Assembly: GCF_000002985.6 (NCBI RefSeq)
Contig: NC_003284.9
Coordinates: 11,470,001-11,534,000, forward strand
Direction of reading: 5' to 3'
Source: Caenorhabditis elegans
Lineage: Eukaryota; Nematoda; Chromadorea; Rhabditida; Rhabditidae
Length of the DNA stretch: 64,000 nt
This document shows positions 1-14,432 of this stretch, in pieces; positions within the stretch are counted from its first letter, which is position 1; the number at the start of each line of letters is the position of its first letter. The notes beneath the pieces are model-generated. The model was given only the letters and a program-made list of their open reading frames with translations. It searched no databases and was not told the origin of the DNA. The position numbers and the translations under genes are program-made.

Positions 1-3000
1 GCTACATATTTTGAATAAGAAACCAACATAGCATAACAAAAAAGCCAATTAAGCGTGGCCGTTGTGCCCGTATACTTTACATGATACATTTCTTCTCAGA
101 TAGTGTAGCAAAAATAGTGCATCGTTTTTCGTGTTTATTTTTCCTTCGTTATAACAATTTTTTTTGTTTTCTATTAATATTAAGTTGTTTTCATACGCTC
201 ACATAAAGTTTTATTTTTAACTTAGGTCAGCTCTATTATTGAACGTTCTACTTGTTTTTAATGTATTTTGAAAAACTTTAAAGACAATACGTTTCTGGTC
301 TTTCATGAATTCATGAAAACAATCACAAATTTTGGTACGTTTATTTTCATGCAGTTGAAAAGTTCTATTAGTTTATTTATTTTTCGCGAAAATGAATAGT
401 CGGACGCTTGAGGCATTCCAATGTTTTTCCGATCACGTGATCCTTGAAATTCGAAACATATGATATTGGTATTGACAGAAACCACTGTCAACATTTGAAT
501 TATCCTCACATCCGCCCTTCAAGTACGGGCTCATCGCATTAGATCTTTTTGAATTTATATCCTGCTTCTTTTTCACTTTATGAATGAACTATGAGTACAA
601 TTTCAGTGTCATTTTTTTTAAAAGAAATTTCAAAGAACGTCGAAAAAGTCACTTCGTTTAGAGTTCCTAACAAAATTGAAAAATCAAAAGACACATTCAA
701 AAAGAGCCAGCGGAAACATGTTACTATGTGCATCCCTTTTCCGTTTTTGAAACTTTTTAAATAACTTGGAAACATTCCTCTTTTCTGAGCCTAGAATTTG
801 TTATTTGTGCGTGCGCGGACCTTGCTTTTTTTTCCTATGTTTCTTCCCCTTTTTTCCTCCTTTTTCATCTTCATGACGGACACCAGTCTAAACCTGATTT
901 GAAATTCAACACCACAATTTTGGCAACAGTAGTTATTTTCTTTTTTCTAGAAATAGCCGATTAAGTTCTCCTCGCAAGAACATAAAGGATTAACATATTA
1001 GATATCGGATTAAATAGCAAAGAAATGTAAATGAAAAGAAGAGATTAATTTATATTTTAATAATAATAGAGTACGTAACTCCATAGAAGTTCTTCTTATT
1101 TATGTAGTTCTGTTCCAAATTAGAAATTGCTGTAAACATCCCCTAAAAAGCAAAAAAAAAGAAGAAAAAAGACATCTAAGCACTATACAACTACTTAGCA
1201 TAGGGCATCCTTCTTTTCTACTTTTAGATGTTCTCCTCTTTTTTTTTACATCTTTTTGTCCTCATGCTCCCCATTTCCGGACAAAGTAGTATGCGTATGT
1301 GTAAGGCTTAGATTAGAAAAACTAATCTCATTTGCATCGTTCCTGAGCCCTTCTTTTTTTCATCTCTGAAAAGGTTAGCCGCTCTGTCGAAAACTTTTTC
1401 TCGTACTCTCCTCCTTATTTTTTTCCTGCTCCTCGTTCGTTTCTTGATATTATATTCTTGAAATGTTGATCTCTTCTTTTTTTTCTCGTGTTATCATTTT
1501 TCGGAACATGATCAACATTAGACGAATTCGACCTGATTCATATTGAAAAACTCTCAACACTAGGAGGTTTCTGTGTTATAGTAAAGTGTACCGTCACATG
1601 ACAAATTCACGTTTCTACAATCATCGTTTTCTTTTTTTTCAACCCACTCCGAAAATGTAAACAGTAAAAAAGTTCTCCGTTCGGCGATTTACTATTGCCA
1701 TTCTCTTTCTCTTTTTTTGCGATTTTTTGCAATCTCACTTTTTCTTTTTTTGTTTCAGTTCCTTTAATTGTTTACGATCATGACAAATTCATATATAATT
1801 TATTCGAACGCAAGTTTATTACAAATTATTATACATTTTTGGAATAGTAGGATAGGCGGGACAGCATTTTGGAAAAAAAACTCGTTTATTTCGTTGTTGC
1901 AAGTAGCAGCTATGAAAACGCACTATAGATCGCTTCAGAAGAACAACGTTGTTCTCTTTTTATGCTGTTGAAAGTTCCCAGTAAGTAGCCCCGACGTGAG
2001 GTTGCTGCGAATGTTGATGGTCTACTTTGAGAGTACGAGAAAAAATTGAAGTGTATTTATGTGAGTGTATGTCGGCAAAGTGTATGTTGCGGCGTGGCGC
2101 GTGTTCCGTTGTTCGACTAGTCATCATCACATGCCCACGGAGTTGTCACATGCCCTTCTCTCATTGAGTCTCCTTTTCATCTAGTCCCCTTTTCATGCGC
2201 CTGCTAGTTTCTGGAAAAGCTAAAAAGTGCATCACCGACTGAACACTGCCTTTGCTCACTGAAGGAAAAAAGAAGATAGCAGAAAGAAAGAAGAACTCAA
2301 CCTCATTCATCAAAAAGTTGTTCCATCAAAGCGAGCACGTTCCAACATCGAATCCCTTCCCAGATTCCCTAGAGTCAGTTGCGTTTGAACCCTTCGGCAA
2401 GATTCTTTTACAAACAATACCCAGGACGCTAATCGGTAAACTTAAACGCCCGAACACTTAGACTATCTTTATCGCTATTCTGACAAAAATTACTATAACA
2501 CAAATAAAGTAGTGACTGCAAAATCTGGGTTCTCTTTCAAATCTCTGTCCAATCGTGATCACTTTTTATTATCAAACTCCGCCTACTAATGAGAGTGCAC
2601 AGACTTTTTGCTGAGTGAGACGCAGACGTAACTCAAATGGTAATAAGCCCTGCCCAATTCTAATTAACCATAAGTTTTTTTTAGATGACACATTTCTGAA
2701 AAAATAAATCTGTTTTCGTGATTTTAATGATCCGAATAAGTAGTTTTAATGGAACTATAGCTTTCAATCATTTCAGCATACAATCTTATTAAAATGAATC
2801 AGTGAATGATGCTGCACAAAATTTTGTTAAAGGTGGAAGTTGTTCTTGCAATAAGTTCATTTTTCACGAATTTTGTTTTCACACCCTTGTGTTGTTTTTA
2901 AAAAGCTTTCACTTATGTTTGGACACTCCAAAAATGGCGTCACACACCCCACTATTTCTGATCAAGTCTTTTTTCTGTGCACTTATGCAAATCAGTGTTA

Positions 3001-6000
3001 GAGTTCTCGCTCAAAAATGTTGAGTTCCATTGAGCCTGCGGGCAACTACTTTATGTATTCGTACAAGTGCGCCAAAAACTTTTTCGAGGAGAGAAGAAGC
3101 AAGAGCGCCTCTAGAAAAAAGCACATATCCAAAAAGAGAGCACGCATACATGCGCAATTCTGTAAAGGCTTCTAGTGGACGCAGAAACTGAGCACAAGAG
3201 CATTCAGCATTCCGCGCGATGTCGTCGTTGCCGCAGCTGGCTGCGTCCGTCATTTTTCCTTTTCTTTCTTTTTCTTTTCTTTGCAACGAAGGGCACTGAC
3301 AGAGCAGGCCAATGGTCGCCGTCGCCCTTCGTTCCAGAAGTGACTACTACAACGAAGACCAGCGAGCAAGAGCGAGCGCCTAGTCGACGGAGCGGAGCGC
3401 GCAAAAGCAGTCGGGGGCAAAAGCTGGTCGTAGGTCACATGCATGGAGCCGCCCTCAAAGTGCTCGGCTTCTGAAGCGCGCCCTGGGGGTGATGAGCGTT
3501 GCGGGTGAGACAGAATGAAAGAAAAAGAAGAAGAAGAAGAAGGAGCCGAGGCAGAAGAAGAAGGAGAAGGGATAGAAAAAAATAGACATACAACACAAGA
3601 TTCGCACTACTACCCTGGGGAGAGGGACACGCACAGAAAAAAGAGCAATTCGCCTATAAACATTCCCTCCCCCTCTATGTCACTTTCCGTCTTTTCCTGC
3701 TTTTTCACACACACATGCATACATGTAGGAACCACGACCTCGTGGTCACCATTCAGCTGCTCGAACGTTTCAATAGTTCTAGTTCACCTGCTTCTTTTTT
3801 TCATCGATGCTGAACCGAGAAATCTAGAATCATTTGGCTCGATGCCAGTAAAACCAAAACAAGTGCTCTCAAGACTTTCACAGCTGATGATTTGTTAATG
3901 AGAGGTTGCAGTAGCTTATAATTTTGTTTTGTGGTTGGTTTTTATTTAAAAAATTTGGTGTTAGTACATGTACTTCTACCGAACATAACTGTGTAAGTCA
4001 AGCTTGCCTATTTTATCTTCCTACTTGATCTTCCTGTCTTTTCATCATTTTTGTTTCTGTCTGTCTATCTTGGCGACCATTCTATTCTTGAGTGAACTTC
4101 TCTTTCTCTCGTTTCAATTCGAACAAGACCACCTGTGGCGGGGCGCCAAGTTTGCCGACGGCGGGAGTCTTCTCGTTCAATCATTTTGCTGCAGAGGTCG
4201 CACTTTTTCTTTGCTTTTCATTTTATGTTTCCATGTGTCGAACCGAAAGATCATACCAATCGGAAGAGAGGAAAACAGATCGCGCGTTCTACAGTTGCCA
4301 CTTTGCTTCCTCCTTCTTTTCTACCTCACCATTCTCTTATTCCGACCTCCCATGCCGCAGCGTCTCTTACGGTTTCATCTGCGTTTCTTTGCGAGATTGG
4401 CATCACTATGATTTGCCGCAAAGCTCTCGATGATGATCGGCAACCGGTTGTCAACATGCTGCCGAACTGGCCAAAAACGCAAATTTAGCGCATTGGTGTA
4501 CATGGAAGGTGAATGGAAATTGTAGACAGTATGACAGGGTGAAAAACGCAGAGACAAAAATAAAAATTCATTTTGGAGACGAATAGAAAGCTGTCCTCCC
4601 TTTACGCCCGCGCCGAACAATAATAGCAGACAATGGCAAAGTTGATTCAAATCGGTTGTTGGACCGACCGCCACCAACGGCAACATCAACCTTCTCGTTT
4701 TCTCATCTCATCTCTTTTTTCCTCATTTCAATTTAACCAAGGGTTGAGTCTTCAGTAGAAAATTGCATCGCAACATGAGTGGAGAACGAGACGGGAACAT
4801 GTGATGTCTGCGAGTCCGCCACAAGAAAATAAATTTCTTGGGATCCCTGGATCCTAAGTCGGAGGCGTACGTGAAAAGAACAACTGCTCGGTGCCCGTCA
4901 GTTCAAGATTGCACTATCAGATAATCACTACTCTCATTTGTGCCTTCTTCATTCTAAAGAACTACATCATGGATCAGGTCCACACCCACCGTAATCTGTT
5001 CTTATTCAATGTCCAATGGTTCTCACAATCAACATGGATCTTGATCAATCTAAATAGAAACATGCTTAGATAACTCTATTCAATTCTTCTTTATCTTGTC
5101 CTATTCAGAATATTTAGGACATTCAAGACATTCAACACAAGTTTCTCTTTTTTCACTACTGCTACTACTGCTTCTTTTGCTCTTCTTTCCGCACTACAAG
5201 CTAATGAACACTCGAGTCCTCAACTTCTTTTTTCTTTTTTTTTTCTCGTCGTCCTTTTGCTGTTTACACTTTGGAGTATCCAGAACTTGGCATGTTTCCA
5301 ACACTAGTAAAATAAAAAAAGAATGAAACACCATCAAACATTTTTTTGCAGTAAACAACACAATTCGTTTAACAGAGTTCCCACTGTGTCCGTTTCATGA
5401 AATAGTGTACTGTTTGAATTTTCATTTTGAAACAAATAACTTCTGTGTATCATCTGTTGTTTCCGGTTTTTGACATTCTCAATTCATTTCAACTCTAACC
5501 TTTTTATACACTACACACTGTTGCTAAAGGTGTGTAAGGTAATCAAGGCTATTTTCTGCCAAGAAGTGGTCGAACCACAAAATTACTTCTTGGTATATCA
5601 GGCAAATGCCATAAAATGCTAAACACTTAATTGAAAAAGCAACACTTGGAAGCAGAGCTGATTAAGTTTTGTGTGTGGCACGGCGTTGTTTGTAGGAAGT
5701 GTATGAGAAGAAAGCCAAAATTCTCCCAATCCGATAGATATCTCAAAGCTCTCTTCCACTTTTTGGTTAGCCTAAACAAAACGTGTCTGGCCTAATATAT
5801 TGAACCATCCGGACGGACGATGGAGAATGAAAGAAGAGAGTTGACGGACTTGTCGACGCCACTCTCCTGGGAGTAAACTTCTTCGTCTTGGGTGGCTTGC
5901 GGTTGCGCAACCACTTCTCCCTCATAGCTCACCAATTTTTTCTCCCGTCTTCATTTTCCACGCGATATAGTGGGGTGCGAATCGGAATTGGAGCGAATTT

Positions 6001-9000
6001 CCGGACTCGAATACACTAATGCGGATTTGTACTTTTCCCATTTGTGGATTGGTTTGTTTCCTTCTTTCCGCCCCGTTCTCTAATTCAACGAGCATGTTTT
6101 CTTTTTTTCTGGTTTCACTGAATCTATAGAAAAAAAGATAATTGTCTAAAATTATTCAGAGATGGCATGAACTTATAAAACATTCGTATTTTTCGGCACG
6201 CGTCTGGCACGTTTTTCAAAATTCCAAGATATTAGGTTGCAGTGATGCTGTCTAACAAATGAATGCTCATTTGAACAAGGTTCCAGTTTCATGCAGCCAA
6301 GCTATGTATAGATCTTTTTGAACCCCTAGAGAACATAGTGGCTCAAAAGTAGTCATGTAGTTGTGTTGCTGTTCTTCTCATTCTTTTTGTTGAACATCCT
6401 CTATTAAGTCCCGCCCTTGTTTAGAAATCTTTTTGCAACTAGAGTAAGTGTTCTCACTGTGCTCTTTTCTGTGCTATAGGGTTTCAGTTTCTGCTTACTG
6501 ACAAATGTCAAAATCCTGTTTATTTTCTTAAATTTTTCCTTTTTAGAATTCCAGGTTTCATTGCTCGTTGCAAACTTGATATTCTTTTTTTTTTGAAGAA
6601 CTTCATAGCCAGCAACCAATGATCATCATGTTTCTATATAAGGCCCGCTCTTAGCATTTTTCTTCCTTTCCCTTCCGGCAATAGGAATAAAATAAAATGT
6701 TGGTCCAACAGAAAAAAAAGTGGAACCGTGTACCCCATAGTGTGTGCCGAGTGCGGTCCAGTGAGCCTAAACCAATTGCTCTTTTTGTGCGCACGCATGC
6801 TCATCTAGAGGAATGTTTCATCATCGTCATCATTTTATTCCAGAGAAAAGGAAAGAGCTTGATGGGAGCCCATTCTCCCAAAACTGACACAAGAGGTACA
6901 CATTCCCCCTTCTACGTATGTGTGCCTTTAGATTATCATTTTTGTGCTCGTTTTTCTCGTTCTTCATTTTATTACTTTTCTTTTTATCCATTCCACCATG
7001 TTTCATCTGAATTTGTGCGTCCATCTCTCCTGGCTCATAGACTCACGCGCCCACACTCTGTCCTTCCAACTGCATTCATTTATTTTTCCTCTTCCGCTCC
7101 GGACCCATTTTCATTCCAATACACTCTCGACATCGTCTATCCAATCGGCAAGTGCTCTCGGAGCTCAATCTGGGAAGAGATAGCTCACGTCGTCTTGTTC
7201 AGTCACTGGGAAGAGATCATCGTTCCACTGCAAAGGGCACGTGCTTTTCCGACAAATGTGTTGGAATACAATTCGAGCAACGTCTGGAAGAGGGAGCATG
7301 TGAAAGCCGATATAAATCTTCAAACGAAAATCAAAATCCTTGCACTTTGGATATCATATATCCGAACACTTCGTTTTTAGTTGCTAGTTATTAATGCAGT
7401 TTTTAATCTTTCCGGAAAGTGCAATTGACAAAAAATTCAATTAGGAGATTTGTATATAAGAAAAATTTGCAGGATTTCTAGTTTTTTTTTTGATATTCAT
7501 ATGTACACAATAAAATATTGTATTTAAAAACGCTTCGAATACAAATATGTGTGTATTTGAGTGATGAAAACCGATACAATTTTTTTTTCATTTCATTATA
7601 TATTTAGCTCTAGCCTTGCTCAAGTTCAGTTTTCATAATTTGTTGATCAGACGCTATGTTTGAAAAAGTTAAACATTTTTCTTTAAGGTTGGTACATCTT
7701 CATAAGTTCTGTTCTATCGATGAGCTTTCCCGAGACGAAAAAACTAAAAGCACACAAAGGACGAACATTTCCTTGGTGCGGGAAAAGTCACCGGGCTCCC
7801 ATGCCGCGCGCTCCTATCAAGCAGAAGAACAACATAGTTTTCTGCGCATTCTACCTAGAGACGCTCCTCTTACCATATCTCTGCGCCTCCCAATCGCACA
7901 GCATAAAAACCAGCTTTTTTATATATTTTATGCCGTTTGTCTCGCTGCGCGCCTGGCGAGATGAAACAAAAAAGAACAGACAGAGCGAGCGTAAAGACTG
8001 TTGACAAAATACACAAAAAATTTTGCGAGAGAAAGATCAAGCGAAAAAAATTTCACCCCCAGGAGCCAACGGAGCAGGACGTTGTGCTCTCTTGCACTTT
8101 CTGCATATCAATGACCAGTCTGTTCGTTTAGCTTCGAATCAGTTTCTTAGATTCTTGTTGTCCAACCACCGAGATCCCATAATTTAGCCGAAAAATGGCA
8201 AGAACAAAATTCGAACGAAATTTGCAACATGAAAGTGCGTGTGTAGTTTTTCGCTCCTCCTATTTTGTCTTTAGTTTTTCTTCCATCTATTTACAAAATG
8301 CAGCCCTATGCTGGTTCGGTAAACCTTTAACGAAACCAATTTTCACAAGGTCTCAATTTGTTTCGAATCTTTGAATGCTTCTCAATCCCAGGTTCTTGAG
8401 CGATTTTCTTCTGAAAATTAGTTTGATTTGAGCCTAGTTTGTGAATAATCCAGAGAAATTCAAAAAGATGTAAGCGCGTGTGTCGCGGCGCCCTATCCGA
8501 TCACTCCGCCCCTGCTCTCTATTCAGAAAGTACATTTGTGCAAGAGCGTGTGCTCAAGCTTTCAGAAGCATCCTCATTTATTTTTCTGTCTTTTTGTTCC
8601 CTATCCTAACTAAATATAATCTTCGAGGAGTAGTCTTTTTTTCCAATGCTACATAATAATTTGCAACAGTTCAATCCAAAACGACACTTATAAATCATAT
8701 AAAATGATGCTAGAACTGAAGTGCATAACTCTGCTCAAAAAAATTCTCCAATCTCGGCCGGACGGTGGTGCTTAACTGAAAGTGCCTGGTTACGATGAAC
8801 GGCGAACGACGCCAGAGTATGTGTGTATGTGTGCGTGTCAGACGACGTGAGACTATTGAAATGCTGAAGAGCGCGACGAGTCGTTCGACATTTCGCCTTT
8901 TCGGCAATCGCGTTGCCTCATGATAGATCTTATGGCATAGTACAGATGCACTTTTTTCCAACCAATCCGTTCGCATACACACTCGTTCTCTCACACTGAC

Positions 9001-10491
9001 TTACATATAGACACCGAGGCAGACATACACACACACGAACTTTCCCGATTACTCGTCTCACCCCCAGGTCCTCAGCGTGTAGTTGAGTCGGCGTTTTTTT
9101 TTTCATTTTCTGTTTTCAAGTGGAACATTGAGGTGCTTCTATTATAGTTTATTGAAAGGCATATTCCTAAAAGTTATCGTAGTCTCATTCCTATTCGAAT
9201 ACCTGACCTTATCTAGATGGTCAAAGCTGCAACAAAGTTAAGGCGTACAATCAAGAGTAATGCACTTTTTATCAACCGCATCCCCTGCGCTTTGTGTTCA
9301 GCCCTGAATTTTCTTTTTCAATTTCCTCACCGGCAAGGTTCATTCTTGTTCTAACCAGTTTCAGTAGATGCGTGTTGAGCGTAGCATTCCAATCGGTGAT
9401 GCGTTGGTGGGCCCCCTTTTCTTTATTTCTCCATCTGCCAACCTTTTAGACAATCAAGGTAGTAAGTATAAGTGATCAGAAATAAAAGATAGCGACGCGA
9501 ATCTTTTCCGAAAACAGAAAAAAACGGTTGCCCGTTCCCCTTTCTACCGTATCTCATTTTTCTATCTCTTCATATCAATCAGTACCTCCGCTTGAAATTC
9601 CGATTTCCAACTTCCAATTGTCAAATTCTAAATTCATTTTCCGTTTAGTGCGGAACTTTACGAAACAGAAAAAAATTGATAAAACACCGGCGACGAACTG
9701 CTTCATAAAATGATGATATGCAGTATTGACCTTCTACAATTACGAGGCGCACAGCAGTTTTTGCGGTGGTCTCTATATTGAAACTTTCGTTTCGCATGAC
9801 AAAGAATTGTCTCCAATTTTAAAACGTGGTCTGTACGTTTGGCGCCGCCAAGGTCTACCTATGTTCGAGAATGAATGCAATGCGCTTTACACTAAGCACG
9901 ACTCTACTGAGGTTTTTGACTGTGTTAGTGAGAAATAAGAAACACAAAAAAAAAGAGAAATAAATCTGATATGCACTTGTGTGAATGAATATTCTCCTGT
10001 TCTCAATCTTCTCGTTTTTCTATCTTTCTGTTCAAACAGTCATTTGTTATTCAAGTATCTCGCTTTACATCCCACATTCTCCTCGTTATAATTCCTTTGG
10101 TACATGTATCCAATGTCCGTAAAGCCCATTAATCTTATTCCACTTACCATTTTTTTGGCCAGGGGCCCGCTCCCGAGCATTCCTGCTTTTTTCGTCCTTT
10201 CTCTGTTTCTCTTCGTGCTCCACGCCACCTGACAATGAATTCAGCTTGTGGTGTTTGTGGGCGTGGCCTCACGAAAATTGTTCTGATAAAGTTCTTTCTA
10301 ATACACTTCTGCCGTTCTCGTTTAATTCTATCTATCAGCCTATCAAACCGATAATTTTCCGGTATTACAACAAACCATTTAACTCCAACTGTTCACCACG
10401 TCACTTTGACACCACGATCCAGCCTAATTTGGACCGTGAACTATACGATCTACGTAGTTGTCCTTCTGCCCAATCAAGCCTTTCTGTTGTC
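1..10491. other. lin-14 upstream / early-intron region, no supported coding exon
   Basis: About 10 kb of AT-rich DNA with many polypyrimidine tracts on the + strand (for example around 3250-3290, 4010-4060, 5140-5260 and 6940-7100). All open frames are short, overlap in several frames and lack paired splice sites with coding-like composition. From general knowledge, lin-14 has long upstream introns and alternative first exons for the B isoforms, so this stretch probably holds the promoter and perhaps short 5' exons. I could not place those exons. One weak candidate is a TTTCAG acceptor just before an ATG at 9368 with a donor at 9396, but its phase does not fit the next lin-14 exon. Confidence 0.6.
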
Positions 10492-13400
10492 ATGGATCTG
10501 CCTGGAACGTCTTCGAACGATTTCGTTCAACCGTTTTCAACATTTTATCCATCGCCGACGTCGCCGCCAATGCACCAAGCTGCCCTCTTGCCAGCCCTTA
10601 CAGCTCTCTATCCTCAACTACTACAATTGCCACACTTAAAATCTGATTATTTGATACGATCAGATATGAGCGCTTTCAAGTTGGTTCTTTAATCTGTTCA
10701 ATTGGAAATATAGCCAAAAAACATTTAAACATTTAATTAATGAGACCCATGAATGTTTCTAATTTTCTTCTTTTTTTCAGAGAAGTAACCGATCTTCGAC
10801 AAGCAGTGAATTTGATACTGCCTATGTTACCTTTGTATCCAACTATTGGAAATGGATTCAATGCGACAGGATTGGCAGCACAGCCAACTCTACAGCATGT
10901 GATACAGCAGAGTTTGTTACGCAAACGACCTGTAGCTCAAACACCAACCGTTCCACAGCCCGAGTGCCCGGGTCAGATACGGCCAGTTTTAAGCTCACGT
11001 AAGTTAAAATCACATTCTACTTTGACCCTTTTGAGTGACGTAGCGTTTAATATCCTTTTATCCTACTTTTTTCATGAAATTATAGGTTTCGTTATCATAA
11101 CCGTTCTTGCGAGTGTTCCATGTCGGTGGCATCATCCGATTTTTCCTGATATTAATGCTTTGAAAGTGTCATAAGTGACAGGGGCGTTTTGATAGCTGAG
11201 ATAAGAAGTTTGAGCGAGTGCTCGAAGAGCACAGTGACAAGAACACTGGTAGTCAGAGATAGGGCAAGAGAAGTTCTTGTGAAAAGTTAGATAGCAAAGA
11301 CCAACTGTTGGCCGTTTACATGCGAGAAAAAGATGCTGCGAGTTCATCTGGCAAATAGAAAAAACGCAAGCACCACTTGTTCTGAGCCATGCAATGATAC
11401 ATTCATTTATCTGATAGAAAGTGTAAATCTTTCAGCCGCTGCAGCATTGCAAAACGTAATAATGTTGAACCCATGGATAATGGGATCATCATTGAAACCA
11501 GCATCGCCGACATTACCTAATGGACAAATACCAACAACAATTGGTGAGACATCTCTTCAAGGTACAGATGACCAGACAGTCAAATGGATAGGCCCTTCCA
11601 GCGTGGATAGTAATGGACAGAAAACTGACAGTTCTGCAGGTGAGACTTTTTAGCCGGGTTTACAATGACACTACCAGAAGCTTTCTAAAGCGTGTGAACT
11701 TTTGGCATCCGGAGCGATGCTGAAAGTGCAACCTGAAGTGGAAGTAAAAGCGAACTCTGCAAACGAATGATTCCGTACTCTGATCGCAAACTTTGCCTTT
11801 CTCACATTTTTCTCTCACGTGATCGCAGCACCCAGTTAAATTGAGGAGTTCTCGTTTTTATGAAATGACGACGAAGTGTAATTAATAACAGGGCAATTGA
11901 AGGGCCGGTATTGCCCTTTTTCTGTCTATCTATGTTTGCTTTTTTGATCGTCTGTCTAGGAATTTATACACAAAAAGAAGACATTACGTTAGACAATTGA
12001 TAAGTTCCGATATCTTTCTAATTTTTTTACAATTGTTCGTTCCATTCTTTGCTGAATATGATCATTCATGATATTCATTATTGGGGACATCAATCCATCA
12101 TTAGAATGTGATTCAGAAAAAAAAAGAAGATCAAGATTCAGCATAGTCACGCGGAAATGCACTTTCTCGAATAACTAGCTATTTGAATAAGATGGGGGGA
12201 GAGCGCGGCACGAATTCATTATCCTGGTGCCAGCTCGTTCCAGCAAACCAAACACACAAGCTGCCCTTGTGCGACACGAAATTCTGTTCCCTTTCCATTC
12301 GCTTTCACGCAGGTTCCGCTGCTCTAGAATGCAGTGTGATTCGATTAGAATATGCGAGACTCAGCGTGGCTGCTGAAAAAGTGCAAACTAAGGACACCGC
12401 TCGTTTGGCCGACCAGCGCTCAGTCACAAGTTTTTGCAGCGAACGAATAGATCAGAAGAGTTCATTTTTGAATAGAGGGAACAGAATACATAGAGACTTC
12501 GTCTTCCGTGTACTTTCACATACATTCTTATTTGTTCTTTCAGCTTCCGCAGGCGACAATCAAAACATTGACGTAATTGGCGATGGCAGTGAATCGCCGA
12601 CCTCTTCAAATCACAGCGCACAGGTAAAACTTTTGAACAGATTTAGGGGAAGAGGAAGGAGAGACCGAAAGTTGGCACACTTCCAAAAATTTTTTTGCCG
12701 TTCTATTTACTCTGAAATCAGAGGAGAGCTGTCGAGAGTTTTGTTTGCTTTGTTGAATTTTTCGTCACTTCTCCTCTTCCTTCACTCACTACGTTTTGTT
12801 CCAACACTCTTAGTTTGAGACTGAACGCGACTCTCTCTTGCTCTCTCGTCAACGGCACAGACGAAAATTTCGCTTATCGTTGTTTGATCATATGTAGTCA
12901 AGTAGCGAGAGAAAAAAGAGAGCTCGCAACAAAAAGTGAGGGGTTGGGTAATGGAAAATGTATGTTTCCGATTTGCGCCATTAAACTGGAGACGAACTGA
13001 TAACGAAAAAAAAGAGAAACGACGATCACACAAATTGTACGTTTTACCGCGTGAACCGAAAAGATCCAAATGACGCAAACTGGTTCAAGAGTTCAACAAT
13101 TTCAGGAAATTGCTCTCATGACGTCTCAACAAACATTTCTGAATGCTTTAAAGGATTCTTCGTTTTTATTCACAAATCCAGTACCAACAGTTGAAACAGC
13201 TCCACCACTCCGTGTTGCCCCACCAATCAATGGAACAACAAACGGAACTGCTAAGGCTGGTGGTCCAGAACGAAAACCAAGGGTTTGTATAAAGTATTAA
13301 ATTTCACAAGTCATTTCATCTTTTGTTTTCAGAAACCAGTGAATGACGACATTGTCAAAATTGTTAGGAATCAAGATTTGAGCGAGGAGAATATTTCAAT

Positions 13401-14267
13401 GTTCGAAATCCCCGTTCCAAAAGCAATAGCATCTGATCCAAGTAGAGTTTGCACATTTCAAACTTTATTTTTATTAATTTGTTTCAGCTTTCCGACCAGT
13501 GTCAGAACAACAAATTATTCAACAGATCATTCAAGGCAAAAAGTATGAAGAGATGGAAGTTGGTGAATGCATGATTCAGCTTTGTAAGAAGTTAGCAGAA
13601 AAGCGTGTCTTTGGACCACGTCTCATGTCACAAACCACAGTTGCTGGTCTCAACCACTCGAACTATGCAAATCTTCCAATCAAAGGAATTTGCTATATTC
13701 AACGTATGGCGCCTAACACATTGATATAAAACCATATTTTTCGTTTTCAGATGTCTGTAGAAAAGTCTTATATGACAAGTTTGAAAACGAGGAAGACTTT
13801 TGGGACAAATTCCGCGAGGCAATGCGCAAATTGGCAGCCAGATGTCGCAGAGTTAGGCATGCCAAAAAGACAAAACACAACAGAGAAGAGGCTCAGGCAG
13901 AAATGTTAAGCAAAAGGTATTGTAGTTCAGTAGTCTGAATTTAGAAGAAAATTGATTGAATTTTTAGATATGGAGAAGATATGCCGTTCAATTTGAACGG
14001 AGCTGGTTTGATAAGGCCCAAAGTGGAAACAGTATCGCCTGAAGCTAACATCTTGAATAGCGATCAAATAAAGAGCCAGCTTGAAAGTTTATTTGCACAT
14101 ATTCCAAAAACTGAGGTAAGATTGTGATTATTACAGTTTGTTGAATTTAAGTGTTTCAGAGCGAAACGCCACTAATTGAAATAATTCAACAAAACATCAG
14201 TCTCTTCACCCATCTTATCCGAACTAAAGTGGAATCACAATCTCCTCCTCTTCAAGGTCCACAATAG
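10492..14267 (+). CDS. lin-14: LIN-14 heterochronic nuclear protein (A-type isoform)
   Basis: lin-14 controls larval stage-specific cell fates. High protein in L1 specifies early fates, and its decline allows L2 fates. Exons read from splice sites: 10492-10679, 10781-10998, 11436-11639, 12544-12623, 13106-13282, 13333-13441, 13488-13703, 13751-13916, 13968-14115 and 14160-14267. All phases match, giving 537 residues starting MDLPGTSSNDF. The N-terminal half is low-complexity and rich in Pro, Ser, Thr and Gln. The conserved C-terminal half, from exon 7 on, contains GECMIQLCKKLAEKRVFGPR and a basic stretch RCRRVRHAKKTKHNRE that may act in DNA binding or nuclear import. The frame stays open upstream to 10246, and other first exons are known for this gene, so the start applies to one isoform only. 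The first donor (CAA|GTTGGT) is non-consensus. Identity is from recognition plus the microRNA-site-rich UTR. Confidence 0.93.
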
Positions 14268-14327
14268 AATGCCAATTTTTCGAGTCATCCTTCGGGCAAT
14301 GTTCATTACACTTTCTCTCTGTTGTAC

Positions 14328-14432
14328 TTGAGCATGTTTCAATTTCAATCACAAATGCCTTTTTTGGAGAGAATTGAAGGCAAAACCAAACTAAATTGAG
14401 TTTGGTGGAAATTGAAATTGCAACATGCTCAA
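14328..14432 (+). other. Predicted three-way-junction RNA fold in lin-14 3' UTR
   Basis: The outer stem pairs 14328-14349 with 14411-14432, 22 bp with a single mismatch. Inside it are two further stems. TGCCTT at 14356-14361 faces AAGGCA at 14377-14382. ACCAAACT at 14385-14392 faces AGTTTGGT at 14399-14406 across a 6-nt loop. Seen directly in the sequence; biological function is unknown. Confidence 0.75.

Noticed and set aside
9368..9395. Possible short upstream lin-14 exon with a TTTCAG acceptor and ATG
   Set aside because: It ends in the wrong phase for the exon at 10781, and no further support is visible.
303..10230. Many short open frames on both strands, such as 3175-3474, 4004-4411 and 6697-7380
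   Set aside because: They overlap in several frames, come from pyrimidine-rich low-complexity DNA, and lack matching splice sites, domains or signal peptides.
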